NCBI GenBank assembly: GCA_017518705.1
Contig: JAFWUC010000071.1
Span: 1 to 64,000 of the forward strand
Direction of reading: 5' to 3'
DNA length: 64,000 nucleotides
From: Clostridia bacterium
Lineage (GTDB): Bacteria; Bacillota_A; Clostridia; Christensenellales; Aristaeellaceae
The notes beneath the pieces are model-generated. The model was given only the letters and a program-made list of their open reading frames with translations, did not search any database and was not told the origin of the DNA. Within the stretch, counting starts at the first letter, position 1; each line of letters begins with the position of its first letter. This document shows, piece after piece, positions 9,842 to 18,480 of the stretch. The translations under genes and the position numbers were made by a program.

Positions 9842-10720
9842 ATGAAGATATCCACATCCTGCGAGCACGGCATCGCCGCGGGGCTGAGCGCCCGGGAGAG
9901 CCTGAGGCTCATGAAGCAGGCGGGCTTTGACGGCATTGACCTGAGCCTGTGCCATTACATGGAAGAACCCGAAAAGTTCCTGACCAAAGAGTGGACCACA
10001 AGCGTACTGGAACAGGCGCATATCGCAAAAGAAGAAGGGCTTGAGATCGCCCAGTGCCACCTGCCATATGGTCCCGGACACCTGGAGAACCCGGGCGACG
10101 GCAGCGCGGAGGCGTTCGGGGAAGCCTGGCTGCCCAGGTATCTCCACGCCCTGGAAGCCGCCGAAAAGGCGGGAGCCAAGCTCGCGGTCATCCATCCCAT
10201 GTATCACAGGGACGGAGCGCAGGCTGCCATAGACGCCAACGTCTACCTGGGCGAAAAACTGCGTCCCGCGCTTAAGCAAAGCGGCATAAAGCTGGCGTTT
10301 GAGAACGTGTTCATCCGCCGGGAAAGGAAATACATCCGCGCCGGCGTGGAGGAGGCGGAGGTCATACGCGCCATTGCGGACGCGCTGGGCGACATGGCGG
10401 GCGCGTGCCTGGACACGGGCCACGCCAACATATTCCGCTTCAACATCAGCGAGTACGCCAAGGTGCTGGGAGACAAGCTGCTATGCCTGCACGTGAACGC
10501 GAATTCCGGCGAGGATGAGCACATCATACCCTTGACCGGCGCCGCCTGGTGCGAGAGGATGGACTTTGCGGAGTTCTCAAAAACGCTGAAGGAGATAGGC
10601 TATAAGGGCTGGTACAACCTGGAGATCTCCGGGGGCCGCTTTCCCAAGGCCGCTGCCCGCCCCTTCTACGAGTACGCCGCGATTGTGGCGGGGCACCTGG
10701 CGGATATCGCGCAGTGTTAA
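9842..10720 (+). CDS. Sugar phosphate isomerase/epimerase (TIM barrel)
   Basis: 292-aa xylose-isomerase-like TIM barrel (AP endonuclease 2 superfamily). Likely metal ligands are visible in FENVF, CLDTGHANIF, the DEHIIP segment and the strand YNLEIS. Such proteins isomerise or epimerise sugars and sugar acids; the substrate is not evident. An AAAGG ribosome binding site precedes the ATG and the gene probably shares the rarA transcript. A terminator follows at 10742-10764. Confidence 0.88.
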   Translation: MKISTSCEHGIAAGLSARESLRLMKQAGFDGIDLSLCHYMEEPEKFLTKEWTTSVLEQAHIAKEEGLEIAQCHLPYGPGHLENPGDGSAEAFGEAWLPRYLHALEAAEKAGAKLAVIHPMYHRDGAQAAIDANVYLGEKLRPALKQSGIKLAFENVFIRRERKYIRAGVEEAEVIRAIADALGDMAGACLDTGHANIFRFNISEYAKVLGDKLLCLHVNANSGEDEHIIPLTGAAWCERMDFAEFSKTLKEIGYKGWYNLEISGGRFPKAAARPFYEYAAIVAGHLADIAQC

Positions 10721-10741
10721 GTTTCTGAACGGCACCCTTAA

Positions 10742-10764
10742 GACGCGCCTCAGGGCGCGTTTTG
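10742..10764 (+). terminator. Terminator after TIM-barrel gene
   Basis: Stem ACGCGCC/GGCGCGT with a short loop, followed by TTTTG. Confidence 0.7.
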
Positions 10765-10766
10765 TG

Positions 10767-10796
10767 TTGCCCGCGCTGCCGGGATTGTGTTATAAT
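10767..10796 (+). promoter_or_regulatory. Promoter for secreted tyrosine phosphatase
   Basis: TTGCCC, 18 bases, TATAAT; the start codon is 40 bases downstream of the -10 box. Confidence 0.55.
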
Positions 10797-10836
10797 CGGC
10801 ACGGGGGATGATCCTCCGCATGAAAGGAGAGGTTGT

Positions 10837-11934
10837 ATGAAAAAACTGCTTTCCCTTATGGTGTGTATCGCGCTGGTGCTGTGCGCCCTGCCCGTGTTCG
10901 CGGAAGAACTCAGCGTGACCGGCAAGGTGACCGAGGTGGAAAAGTACGGCCACGCGCTGCTGGACATCACGATCGAAGACTTCACCAAGCTGGGCTTTGA
11001 GCTGGGCGACGTGGTCACCGTCAAGGCGGGCACGTTCGAAGGCGACATGCCCTACTTTAACGGCTATTACGTGGACAAGGGCGAGTACATGCTGCGCGCC
11101 TATCCCGGCCACACCTGCATCGCCGTGTGCATCAACTACGGCAAGTTCGCCGAGACCGCCGGCATAGGCATCGGAGACGAAGTGACCGTCAGCCTCAAGC
11201 AGAAGGCGGGCGCGCTGACCGTGCAGGAGATCAACAACCTGGTGTATACCGACGTCAGGGAAGACTATGAAAGCGACGAAGAGTTCGCGAACTTCCGTGA
11301 AATAACGCTGGGCGGCATCGCCGCCGGCAGGTTCTACCGTTCCGCCTCCGCCATCAAAAACGAGCACAACAGGGCGGGCTACGCGGACAAATTCGCCGAA
11401 AAAGTTGGCGTGAACGCGGTAATGAACATGGGCGACACCGAAGAGGAGCTGGCCGCGCTTTTGCAGGCGGAAGACTTTGCTTCGCCGTATTATAAGAGCC
11501 TGTGTGAGGGCGGAAAAGTCATCGCCCTGGGCATGCCGGTGAACTTCTCTTCCGACGAGTTCGCCGATGGCATCGTGAAGGGACTCACCTTCCTGTCCGA
11601 GAACGACGCGCCGTACCTGGTGCACTGCACCGAGGGCAAGGACCGCGCGGGCTTCGCCTCAATGCTGGTTGAAGCGCTGATGGGCGCGTCCGAGGAGGAG
11701 ATAGTCAAGGATTACATGCTGTCCTACGTAAACTACTACGGAGTGGAAGAGGGCAGCGAAAAGTATGACATGATCGCCGAGAAGAACATCATGGAAATGC
11801 TCAGGTCCCTGGCGGGCCTGGAAAAGGGAGCGTCCCTTGAGGGCGTGGACCTGGCCGAAGCGGCGCAGGCTTACCTGCTCGGGCACGGCATGGCCGCCGA
11901 AGCGCTGGAAGCTCTGAAGACTAAACTCGGCTGA
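10837..11934 (+). CDS. Secreted tyrosine phosphatase with SAM-HAT-like N-terminal domain
   Basis: 365 aa. Residues 1-22 form a signal peptide (MKKLLSLMVCIALVLCALPV then FAEE). Residues 25-130 (TGKVTEVEKYGHALLDITIE to GIGDEVTVSL) resemble the C-terminal beta-barrel domain of SAM hydroxide adenosyltransferases (DUF62). Residues 150-365 are a tyrosine/lipid phosphatase domain (Y_phosphatase3 type) with the catalytic loop HCTEGKDRAG and the upstream GRFYRSASA segment. Start at ATG 10837 behind AAAGGAGAGG. It is followed by a terminator and precedes an M13 peptidase. The physiological substrate is unknown. Confidence 0.85.
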   Translation: MKKLLSLMVCIALVLCALPVFAEELSVTGKVTEVEKYGHALLDITIEDFTKLGFELGDVVTVKAGTFEGDMPYFNGYYVDKGEYMLRAYPGHTCIAVCINYGKFAETAGIGIGDEVTVSLKQKAGALTVQEINNLVYTDVREDYESDEEFANFREITLGGIAAGRFYRSASAIKNEHNRAGYADKFAEKVGVNAVMNMGDTEEELAALLQAEDFASPYYKSLCEGGKVIALGMPVNFSSDEFADGIVKGLTFLSENDAPYLVHCTEGKDRAGFASMLVEALMGASEEEIVKDYMLSYVNYYGVEEGSEKYDMIAEKNIMEMLRSLAGLEKGASLEGVDLAEAAQAYLLGHGMAAEALEALKTKLG

Positions 11935-11962
11935 CGCGCAACCGCAAAACATCCGCACACAG

Positions 11963-11992
11963 CTCCCGCCTGAACACTCCGGCGGGAGTTTT
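11963..11992 (+). terminator. Terminator after secreted phosphatase
   Basis: Stem CTCCCGCC/GGCGGGAG with a 10-base loop and TTTTG tail. Confidence 0.8.
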
Positions 11993-12094
11993 GCATACAG
12001 CGGGCGCGCAAGATATAACATAAAAGAGCAGGAAGCACAGGCGTGCAGGGTGTATAATCTCGGCATACAAAAACACGAAAGGAAGCACAGAATT

Positions 12095-14002
12095 ATGAGT
12101 GAAACGACTGTAAGGATACAGGACGACCTGTACGAAGCCGTAAACGGCGAGTGGCTCAAAACGGCCGTGATACCGGACGACAAGCCTATCACCGGCGGCT
12201 TTGCCAGCCTGGACGAGGGCGTGGAAAAGCTGATGATGGCGGATTTCAGAGCGTTTGCCGAGGGCAGCAAGACCACCGACATACCCCAGATGAAGTACGC
12301 CGTCGCGCTGTACAAAAAGGTGCTGGACTCCAAACGGCGCAACGAGGAGGGGATCGCCCCCGCGCTGCCCCTGCTGGAAAAGCTCCGCGCCGTAAAGACC
12401 GTGGACGACCTGAACGCGCAGGCTGCCCAGCTGCTCGAACTGGGCGTGGATCTGCCCCTGCAGATGGAAGTGACTGCCGACATGCAGTGCGCGGAAAAGA
12501 ACAGTTTCATAGTGACCGGTCCCGACATCATACTGCCGGACACCACTTATTACGCCGACGACAACCCGGCGGGCAAGCAGCTTCTGGCGGTGTGGGCGGA
12601 CATGGCGGCCAAGGTGCTGGCGTTCGCGCCCTTCAGCGAGGAAGAGCGCAAACAGTATCTGGAGGACGCGCTTGCCTTCGACGCGCTGGTCGCCCAAAAG
12701 GTCAAGAGCCGCCTGGAGTGGTCCGAGTACTACAAGTGCCACAACCCCATGCCCGCGGACGAGGTGGCGGGGTATGCGGCGCCCTTCGACATCAAAAAAG
12801 TGCTGAGCGACCTGTACGGCGAAAACGCGCCCGAGACAATTATTGTCTACGACCCCAGGGCGATCAAAGAGATGAACGGATATTTCTCCGAGGAGAAGTT
12901 TAGCCTCTACATCCACTGGGCCACCGTAAAGGCGCTGCTCAAAGCCACGGCATTCCTGTCCGAAGAGCTGGCAACGCTGGGCAAGACCTATTCCCGCGCC
13001 TTAAGAGGCGTGGCGTCCGACCCCGCTCTTGAAAAGCAGGCGTACCAGACCGCGTCCAGCATGTATTCCGAGCCCGTAGGTGTGTACTACGGCCGCACCT
13101 ATTTCGGCGAAGAGGCCAAGAAGGACGTGGTGGAGATGGTCAAAAAGATCATCGAGACCTACAAGCTCCGCATGCGGAAGAACGATTTCCTGGCGCCCGA
13201 GACCAAGGAGCAGGCAATCAAGAAGCTCTCCACGATAGAGATCAAGATGGGCTATCCCGACGAGATCAAGCCGATCTGGTCGCTGCTCACGTTCGACGAA
13301 AACGACTCGCTGCTGCCCGTCATGATGCACCTGAGCGCCGTGCGCGTAAAGGACATGTTCGATAAGCTGCAAAAGCCCGTGGACCGCACCGAGTGGCTCA
13401 TGCCCGGGCACATGGTCAACGCGTGCTACAACCCCAGCGCCAACGACATCACCTTCCCCGCCGCCATACTCCAGAAGCCCTTCTACGCCCTGAGCCAGAG
13501 CGTCAGCGAGAACCTGGGCGGCATCGGCGCGGTCATCGGGCACGAGATCTCCCACGCCTTCGACAACAACGGCGCCAACTTCGACGAGCACGGCAACCTT
13601 AAGAACTGGTGGAAGGAAGAGGACTTTAACGCCTTCAAGGAACTCACCAAGGGCATGATCGAGCAGTTCGACGGTATCGAGTTCCACGGCGGCAAGGTCA
13701 GCGGCGAGCTCACCGTGAGCGAGAACATCGCCGACAACGGCGGCATGGGCGTGACGCTGGAGATCATGCACACCCTGCCCGACCCGGACTATAAAGCGTA
13801 CTTCAAAAACTGGGCGCGGGTGTGGTGCCTCAAGGCGAAGGACGAGTATATCAAGCTGCTCCTGGCCAGCGACGTGCACTCTCCCAACGTGCTGCGCGCC
13901 AACATGATGCCCCGGAACTTCAGCGAATGGTACGAGGCGTTCGGCGTCACGGAAAACGACGGCATGTACATCGCGCCCGGCAAGAGGATCAGCATCTGGT
14001 AA
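12095..14002 (+). CDS. M13 family zinc metallopeptidase (PepO/neprilysin-like)
   Basis: 635-aa oligopeptidase. The zinc site is GHEISHAFDNNGANFD (HExxH) with the downstream glutamate in SENIADNGG; the Peptidase_M13_N domain fills residues 10-390. No signal peptide is seen, so it probably cleaves peptides in the cytoplasm. The C-terminus APGKRISIW corresponds to the family end, where a W usually closes the chain. Start at ATG 12095 behind GAAAGGAAG. A tyrosine phosphatase gene starts 10 bases after the stop, implying co-transcription. Confidence 0.95.
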   Translation: MSETTVRIQDDLYEAVNGEWLKTAVIPDDKPITGGFASLDEGVEKLMMADFRAFAEGSKTTDIPQMKYAVALYKKVLDSKRRNEEGIAPALPLLEKLRAVKTVDDLNAQAAQLLELGVDLPLQMEVTADMQCAEKNSFIVTGPDIILPDTTYYADDNPAGKQLLAVWADMAAKVLAFAPFSEEERKQYLEDALAFDALVAQKVKSRLEWSEYYKCHNPMPADEVAGYAAPFDIKKVLSDLYGENAPETIIVYDPRAIKEMNGYFSEEKFSLYIHWATVKALLKATAFLSEELATLGKTYSRALRGVASDPALEKQAYQTASSMYSEPVGVYYGRTYFGEEAKKDVVEMVKKIIETYKLRMRKNDFLAPETKEQAIKKLSTIEIKMGYPDEIKPIWSLLTFDENDSLLPVMMHLSAVRVKDMFDKLQKPVDRTEWLMPGHMVNACYNPSANDITFPAAILQKPFYALSQSVSENLGGIGAVIGHEISHAFDNNGANFDEHGNLKNWWKEEDFNAFKELTKGMIEQFDGIEFHGGKVSGELTVSENIADNGGMGVTLEIMHTLPDPDYKAYFKNWARVWCLKAKDEYIKLLLASDVHSPNVLRANMMPRNFSEWYEAFGVTENDGMYIAPGKRISIW

Positions 14003-14012
14003 GGGGACGCAC

Positions 14013-14708
14013 ATGATTTCCAACTTAAGGGACCTGGGCGGCATAACCGGCGCCGGGAACAGGAAGATCCGCAAGGGGATGCTCTTCCGCTCGGCGAGCC
14101 TGTGCGATGCACTGCCGGAGGGCTTAAAGGGCATCTCGACCGTGATAGACGTAAGGACGCCCGAAGAGATCCTGGAAAAGCCGGATAAGTGCTATGAGGC
14201 CGAGTACCTGCGCTTTCCCGCCTTCGTGCTGTCCGCCGCCGGCATAAGCCGCGAACAGGGCTCCGACGCAAAGGAGATCACCGGCATGGCGGATCTGTAC
14301 AGGGCGATCGTCAGGGAGCACGCCGACCGCCTCAGGGATATACTCCTTGCGATAATGGAACACGACTTTGCTTCCGGCGCGGTGCTGTGGCACTGCTCGG
14401 AGGGCAAGGACCGCACCGGCATCGTGGCCGCCCTGGTGCTGAATTTGCTGGGGGCGTCCCGGGAAGCCATAACGGAGGACTACCTTAAGACCAACATCAT
14501 AAATCTTCCCAAGGCCGAAAGGATACAGGACGAGGTCATGAAGACCCACGGTCCCGAGGCCGCCGGGCAGGCATACCGTTCCTATATCGCGGACAGGGAA
14601 TACTTAAGCGCCGCCCTGGACGAGATGGAAGGCGACTACATATCTTCCCGCCTGGGGATAGACGGCAAAGCCGTCGAGCGCTTCAGGGACATGCTGCTGG
14701 GCGACTGA
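14013..14708 (+). CDS. Tyrosine-protein phosphatase (cytoplasmic)
   Basis: 231 aa, Y_phosphatase3 family, with N-terminal NLRDLGGI...GMLFRSASL, STVIDVRTPEE and the catalytic P-loop WHCSEGKDRTGIVAAL. The C-terminal helical bundle (ASREAITEDYLKTNI) is typical. It lacks a signal peptide, in contrast to the paralogous domain at 10837-11934. The family includes phosphotyrosine and phosphoinositide phosphatases. Co-transcribed with the M13 peptidase and closed by a terminator. Confidence 0.93.
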   Translation: MISNLRDLGGITGAGNRKIRKGMLFRSASLCDALPEGLKGISTVIDVRTPEEILEKPDKCYEAEYLRFPAFVLSAAGISREQGSDAKEITGMADLYRAIVREHADRLRDILLAIMEHDFASGAVLWHCSEGKDRTGIVAALVLNLLGASREAITEDYLKTNIINLPKAERIQDEVMKTHGPEAAGQAYRSYIADREYLSAALDEMEGDYISSRLGIDGKAVERFRDMLLGD

Positions 14709-14725
14709 TCCAAGACCCATAACAG

Positions 14726-14758
14726 TCCTGCCGATAGACATCGGCAGGATTTTCGTTT
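14726..14758 (+). terminator. Terminator after tyrosine phosphatase
   Basis: Stem TCCTGCCGAT/ATCGGCAGGA, 4-base loop, TTTTCGTTT tail. Confidence 0.85.
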
Positions 14759-14816
14759 ATAATAAGCGCGGAATGATACGGCCTTCGCGGGCCCGGACAA
14801 CGAAAGGAGCGGCACA

Positions 14817-15128
14817 ATGATAAAGATATACGGCATGCCAACATGCCCTTACTGCGACTACATCCACGAGCAGATAAAGGGGCGGGAAGACGAGTTCGAG
14901 TACATAAACATAGGCGAGCACTTCCGCTACCTGAGCGCGTTCATGCGTCTGAGGGACACCCATCCCGTGTTCGACCGCATGAAGCGGATAGGTGACGTGG
15001 GCGTCCCGGCATTCGTGTTCGAGGACGGCAGGGTGTCCATCGACCCGGCGGACGCGGGGCTGATCGAGTACGGCTCGCCCGCCGCCTGTTCGATAGAGGA
15101 CCATAAAAGCGGCAGAAAAGGCTGCTGA
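14817..15128 (+). CDS. Glutaredoxin-like thiol oxidoreductase
   Basis: 103 aa with a thioredoxin fold. CPYC active site at residues 10-13 (IYGMPTCPYCDYIHEQI), cis-proline loop VGVPAFVFEDGR around residue 65. The C-terminal 35 residues contain two further cysteines. Probably reduces disulfides or serves a redox sensor; partner unknown. First of a closely spaced group with the isochorismatase-like gene 14 bases downstream. AAAGGAG ribosome binding site. Confidence 0.85.
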   Translation: MIKIYGMPTCPYCDYIHEQIKGREDEFEYINIGEHFRYLSAFMRLRDTHPVFDRMKRIGDVGVPAFVFEDGRVSIDPADAGLIEYGSPAACSIEDHKSGRKGC

Positions 15129-15142
15129 CAGGAGGAAGAACC

Positions 15143-15664
15143 ATGATATTGCTGGTGATAGACATGCAGAAAGCCCTCGTTGACGACGAACTGTACGCCT
15201 TTGACACCTTCATGGACCGGACCGTACGGCTGATCGGAGCGGCCAGGGAGCATGGGGTCGAGGTCATATACGCGCAGCACGACGCGGGCCCCGGCAGCGG
15301 GCTTTCCGCGGGGGACGAGGGCTTTGAGATCGCCGACGAGGTGCGCCCCGCGCCGGGCGAAAAGGTGTTCGTCAAGACCATAAACAGCTGCTTCGGCAAC
15401 GCTGACTTCAGGGCGTACATGGAACAGCAGGAGGACAAACGCCTGATGATCGTGGGCCTGCAGACCAATTACTGCATAGACGCCACCGTGAAATCCGCGT
15501 TTGAGCGGGGCTATGAGGTCATCATCCCGGAGGGCACCAACTCTACCTTCGACAACGACTACATGACCGGGGAGACCGCCGTAAAGTATTACAACGAAGA
15601 CGTGTGGGACAACGTAGCCGACGTAGTGACCTTTGACGAAGCCGTCGCCATGCTGGGCAGGTGA
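15143..15664 (+). CDS. Isochorismatase-family cysteine hydrolase
   Basis: 173 aa. The catalytic triad of the family is visible as D in LLVIDMQKAL, K in EKVFVKTINSCF and C in GLQTNYCIDATV. Members hydrolyse amides such as nicotinamide or ureido compounds; the substrate cannot be assigned. AGGAGGAAG ribosome binding site and short spacing place it in one transcript with the glutaredoxin-like gene. Confidence 0.92.
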   Translation: MILLVIDMQKALVDDELYAFDTFMDRTVRLIGAAREHGVEVIYAQHDAGPGSGLSAGDEGFEIADEVRPAPGEKVFVKTINSCFGNADFRAYMEQQEDKRLMIVGLQTNYCIDATVKSAFERGYEVIIPEGTNSTFDNDYMTGETAVKYYNEDVWDNVADVVTFDEAVAMLGR

Positions 15665-15719
15665 CGGGAGGTCAAGACATAGAAAGCGGACGCAGCTGTC
15701 GGCAGAGGAGGACAGGCGG

Positions 15720-16112
15720 ATGGTAGTGCTGGCGGAACCGATCGATACGGGCATGGTGAAATGCACCTGCCGCTGCGGGTCTTTCGTGGGCAAGCAGGCT
15801 GACGGTGCGGACATGAAAGCCGGGGGCGTTTATTCCGCAGAGCTGGACTTTGAGGATGTAATAGAATACCCGTCCGTAACGGCGGCAGAAAAAGCCGAGT
15901 ACAGCATCGCCGACGAAAACGGCGTTACGATAATGTGCGCCCTGATGACGGAATATGAGGCTTTTGAAGACGGGGGGCTTATCACGTTCGAGCTTGACGG
16001 CAATATAATAAGCGTGGATTCGGTGAAGGACGAAAGGTTCTTACACTTTGTCGGCAAATTCGTGTCGGTCAGGCTTAGGAACGCCGTCGTCTGGCCGTAT
16101 GACATGCCATAA
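15720..16112 (+). CDS. Hypothetical protein
   Basis: 130 aa, not recognised. It begins MVVLAEPIDTGMVKCTCRCG, with three cysteines in CTCRC near the N-terminus, followed by a mostly beta, acidic chain ending WPYDMP. No membrane segment or signal. ATG 15720 is chosen because GAGGAGGA lies a few bases upstream; the frame is open further upstream but overlaps the preceding gene. It lies between the isochorismatase-like and TIM-barrel genes and is probably co-transcribed. Confidence 0.6.
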   Translation: MVVLAEPIDTGMVKCTCRCGSFVGKQADGADMKAGGVYSAELDFEDVIEYPSVTAAEKAEYSIADENGVTIMCALMTEYEAFEDGGLITFELDGNIISVDSVKDERFLHFVGKFVSVRLRNAVVWPYDMP

Positions 16113-16160
16113 CCGGAGATAAATAAGCCTGTGCCGGTGCGCGGAAAAGAGGTGAAACCT

Positions 16161-16877
16161 ATGCGGGCGGGAATACAGATATCCAGCTTCAAGCCCCTGC
16201 TGACGGAGCTTGACGGGCTGAAGCGCGTGCTCGGCTTCATGCGGGGCATCGGCTGCGGGTATACCCAGCTGCAGTGGATCGACAAGCGCATCCCCCCAAA
16301 GGATGTGGCAAGAGCGCTGGACGAATACGGCGTAAAGGCGCTGGGCGTGCAGGACAAGGCGTACGCAGTGTTCGAAGAAACGGGCTATTACCTGGATATG
16401 TGCGGACTTGCCGGAGGCAGCGACATCTGCGTAAGCGGCGCCGTAGAGACAGGGCTTGACGCCTTCCTTGCGGGGCTGGATACCCTTATGCCTGCCGCCC
16501 TGCGCGACGGATTCACCGTGTCGTACCATCCCACGAAGCGGGACTTCGACGCGGCGCTGGAGCTGATAATGCGGCGTTACGGTGAACTGCGCCTCACCCT
16601 CGACGTGTGCCAGGCGCATGACGCGGGAGCGTCCGTTTCGGACATCGCCGGAAAATACGCGGGCAGGATAGACATCGTGCACTTTAAGGACAGGGACCCA
16701 AGCGGCGCGCTGTGCCCCGTGGGACAGGGCGTCATAGACTTTGAGGATGCCGCCCTCGCCTGCCAAAGGGCGGGCGCCGCCACCCTGCTGGCGGAACAGG
16801 AACAGTGGCGGGACGCGTTTGGAGAACTGGGCCAGGGATTCGAGTACACGAAGCGGCTGGCGGAGAAGTACACGTGA
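16161..16877 (+). CDS. Sugar phosphate isomerase/epimerase (TIM barrel)
   Basis: 238 aa, shorter than the homologous-fold protein at 9842. Candidate metal ligands are in LTLDVCQAHDAG, IVHFKDRD and LLAEQEQW. The N-terminal MRAGIQISSFKPLL and GCGYTQLQWID fit the xylose-isomerase-like TIM-barrel family. Start at ATG 16161 behind AGAGGTG. It closes the operon that begins at 14817. Substrate unknown. Confidence 0.82.
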   Translation: MRAGIQISSFKPLLTELDGLKRVLGFMRGIGCGYTQLQWIDKRIPPKDVARALDEYGVKALGVQDKAYAVFEETGYYLDMCGLAGGSDICVSGAVETGLDAFLAGLDTLMPAALRDGFTVSYHPTKRDFDAALELIMRRYGELRLTLDVCQAHDAGASVSDIAGKYAGRIDIVHFKDRDPSGALCPVGQGVIDFEDAALACQRAGAATLLAEQEQWRDAFGELGQGFEYTKRLAEKYT

Positions 16878-16910
16878 TATAATGGTTTTGGCAGTCGGAA
16901 AGGGAAGCAA

Positions 16911-17750
16911 ATGAAAAAGCTCAAGGTTATAATCCTGCTTATAGTGGTTATTGCACCCTTATTTGCCACTATGCCTTGCGGTTCGGCAGATCCTGTCGGC
17001 ATATTTGCGCAGCTTGAAGAATACGATTCTGTCGAGCCGTTTGTGCACGGCTATGCGTGTGTCGGAAAAAACGGGCTATACGGATTGATAAATGACGGAT
17101 ACGAACTTGTCGTGCCGGCGGAATATGATTGCATCAGAACTTTTGACATTATGGAATACTATACTGACGATGGCTTTTGCGAAGTCGATCTGCCGTCCGG
17201 CACGGGGGCGTTTGACATAATTGATAGAAAACTGGTCGTTCCCTGTGAGTACGGCACCGTGTATTATGAGGAATGCGAGGCGGGCGCGTATTTCATCGGG
17301 CGGCGTTATCCGTCGGCAGAGATGAATGACGGATGGTGGGAACTGTGCGATTACGACATATATGACATAAACGGTCAATTGGTCTATCAGACGACCGCAT
17401 TCGATGTCAGGATATCGGACTATTACGCGGGAAATATAAGGGAAGTGGTATCAAGCGAGGAACCGGGAAATGAAGAAATAATAATAAAGGAGATACCGCG
17501 CAACGCAGGGAACACCAAAAAGAGCGTCAGAGAAAAGGATGCGTATCCTTTAGATATTTACGAGACGGAAGAAGCGTTGAGAAAAGCGCATGACGAGATA
17601 TACGTGTTTTGTGAACATCAATACTATATCGCCATCGATGACGGGAAAGCCTGCTTTGTAGACATAGACGGCAATGTGGTCGAGAATACGAAGATAAGCT
17701 CTTTTGAATATGACTGGGAAGCTATACGGGTAAACGGGAAAGTGTATTAG
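16911..17750 (+). CDS. Exported WG-repeat-like protein
   Basis: 279 aa. Residues 1-26 are a signal peptide (KVIILLIVVIAPLFATMPCG). Residues 45-75 (GYACVGKNGLYGLINDGYEL, then VVPAEYD) match the WG beta-hairpin repeat, and a second degenerate unit appears around GAFDIIDRKLVVPCEYGT; the C-terminal part is acidic and less clear. WG repeats are binding modules in cell-surface or effector proteins. Codon usage is AT-richer than in flanking genes. AAAGGGAAG ribosome binding site. Role unknown. Confidence 0.7.
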   Translation: MKKLKVIILLIVVIAPLFATMPCGSADPVGIFAQLEEYDSVEPFVHGYACVGKNGLYGLINDGYELVVPAEYDCIRTFDIMEYYTDDGFCEVDLPSGTGAFDIIDRKLVVPCEYGTVYYEECEAGAYFIGRRYPSAEMNDGWWELCDYDIYDINGQLVYQTTAFDVRISDYYAGNIREVVSSEEPGNEEIIIKEIPRNAGNTKKSVREKDAYPLDIYETEEALRKAHDEIYVFCEHQYYIAIDDGKACFVDIDGNVVENTKISSFEYDWEAIRVNGKVY

Positions 17751-17818
17751 AGTATGACGAACACGAAAAGTAAATTCGATTTCAAATAAGCTGTGACTGG
17801 CGCACTTCGGAGCTAAAA

Positions 17819-18418
17819 ATGGATATTATAGAAATAAAGCGCGAATTGGCGGAATTGGAAAAGCAAGGTACCAGTATGGACGTGTACGAGTTCCTCCGCA
17901 ATGTATGGAACGAGAGGAAAGACGCCGCCGTCACTTTGCTGGTCGTGGATGAAATGCTGGATATTCTTATGTGGATATCAGGAGCGAGCGCCATGAAATA
18001 CGTGCCAGCAAAGGAAGAAGGATTATACAGGGTTTTCTTTGAAGAGGCTGCGGATTTTGGGTATGAAAACTGCCTGAATGACAAACTTTTCCTGTGGAGG
18101 ATGGCGTATATTTGCCGTGGATATGCAACGTATTATTTTATTATCAATACGTCTTTCTGCAAAAACTGTACGGGCGATGAAGAGTATGAGAGATTGATAC
18201 AAACAGCTGATCGGCTGTTTCCGGGTAGTTTGATGTTCAAGCTGATACCGGATATCATGGATTATTATATAACATGGATAGATAAGATCAGTGATTCCGA
18301 ATGCAGTCGGCTTTACGAGGAGCTGCAGGAATTGCATCTGCAAAACAATGCTTCTGATGACAGTGTAAAAGACAATTTTATACTGGACAGGTTAGAGAAA
18401 AGGCTGGGTTTTCAATAA
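17819..18418 (+). CDS. Hypothetical protein, helical
   Basis: 199 aa, not recognised. Predominantly alpha-helical with a heptad-like N-terminus (MDIIEIKRELAELEKQG) and a middle part holding cysteines (FCKNCTGDEEYERL). No signal peptide. It is AT-richer than neighbours, like the preceding WG-repeat-like gene, and closes before the terminator at 18435. The size and helical character would suit an immunity or accessory protein, but there is no direct evidence. Confidence 0.55.
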   Translation: MDIIEIKRELAELEKQGTSMDVYEFLRNVWNERKDAAVTLLVVDEMLDILMWISGASAMKYVPAKEEGLYRVFFEEAADFGYENCLNDKLFLWRMAYICRGYATYYFIINTSFCKNCTGDEEYERLIQTADRLFPGSLMFKLIPDIMDYYITWIDKISDSECSRLYEELQELHLQNNASDDSVKDNFILDRLEKRLGFQ

Positions 18419-18434
18419 TCAAAGAGAAGATGTG

Positions 18435-18470
18435 ACAGAGGCACCTGCTTTCGCGGGTGCCTCTGTCTTA
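18435..18470. terminator. Terminator between convergent genes
   Basis: Stem ACAGAGGCACC/GGTGCCTCTGT around a TGCTTTCGCG-type loop, followed by CTTATAG. It lies between the convergent hypothetical gene and the metallo-beta-lactamase-fold gene and can serve both. Confidence 0.7.
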
Positions 18471-18480
18471 TAGTTTGAGT

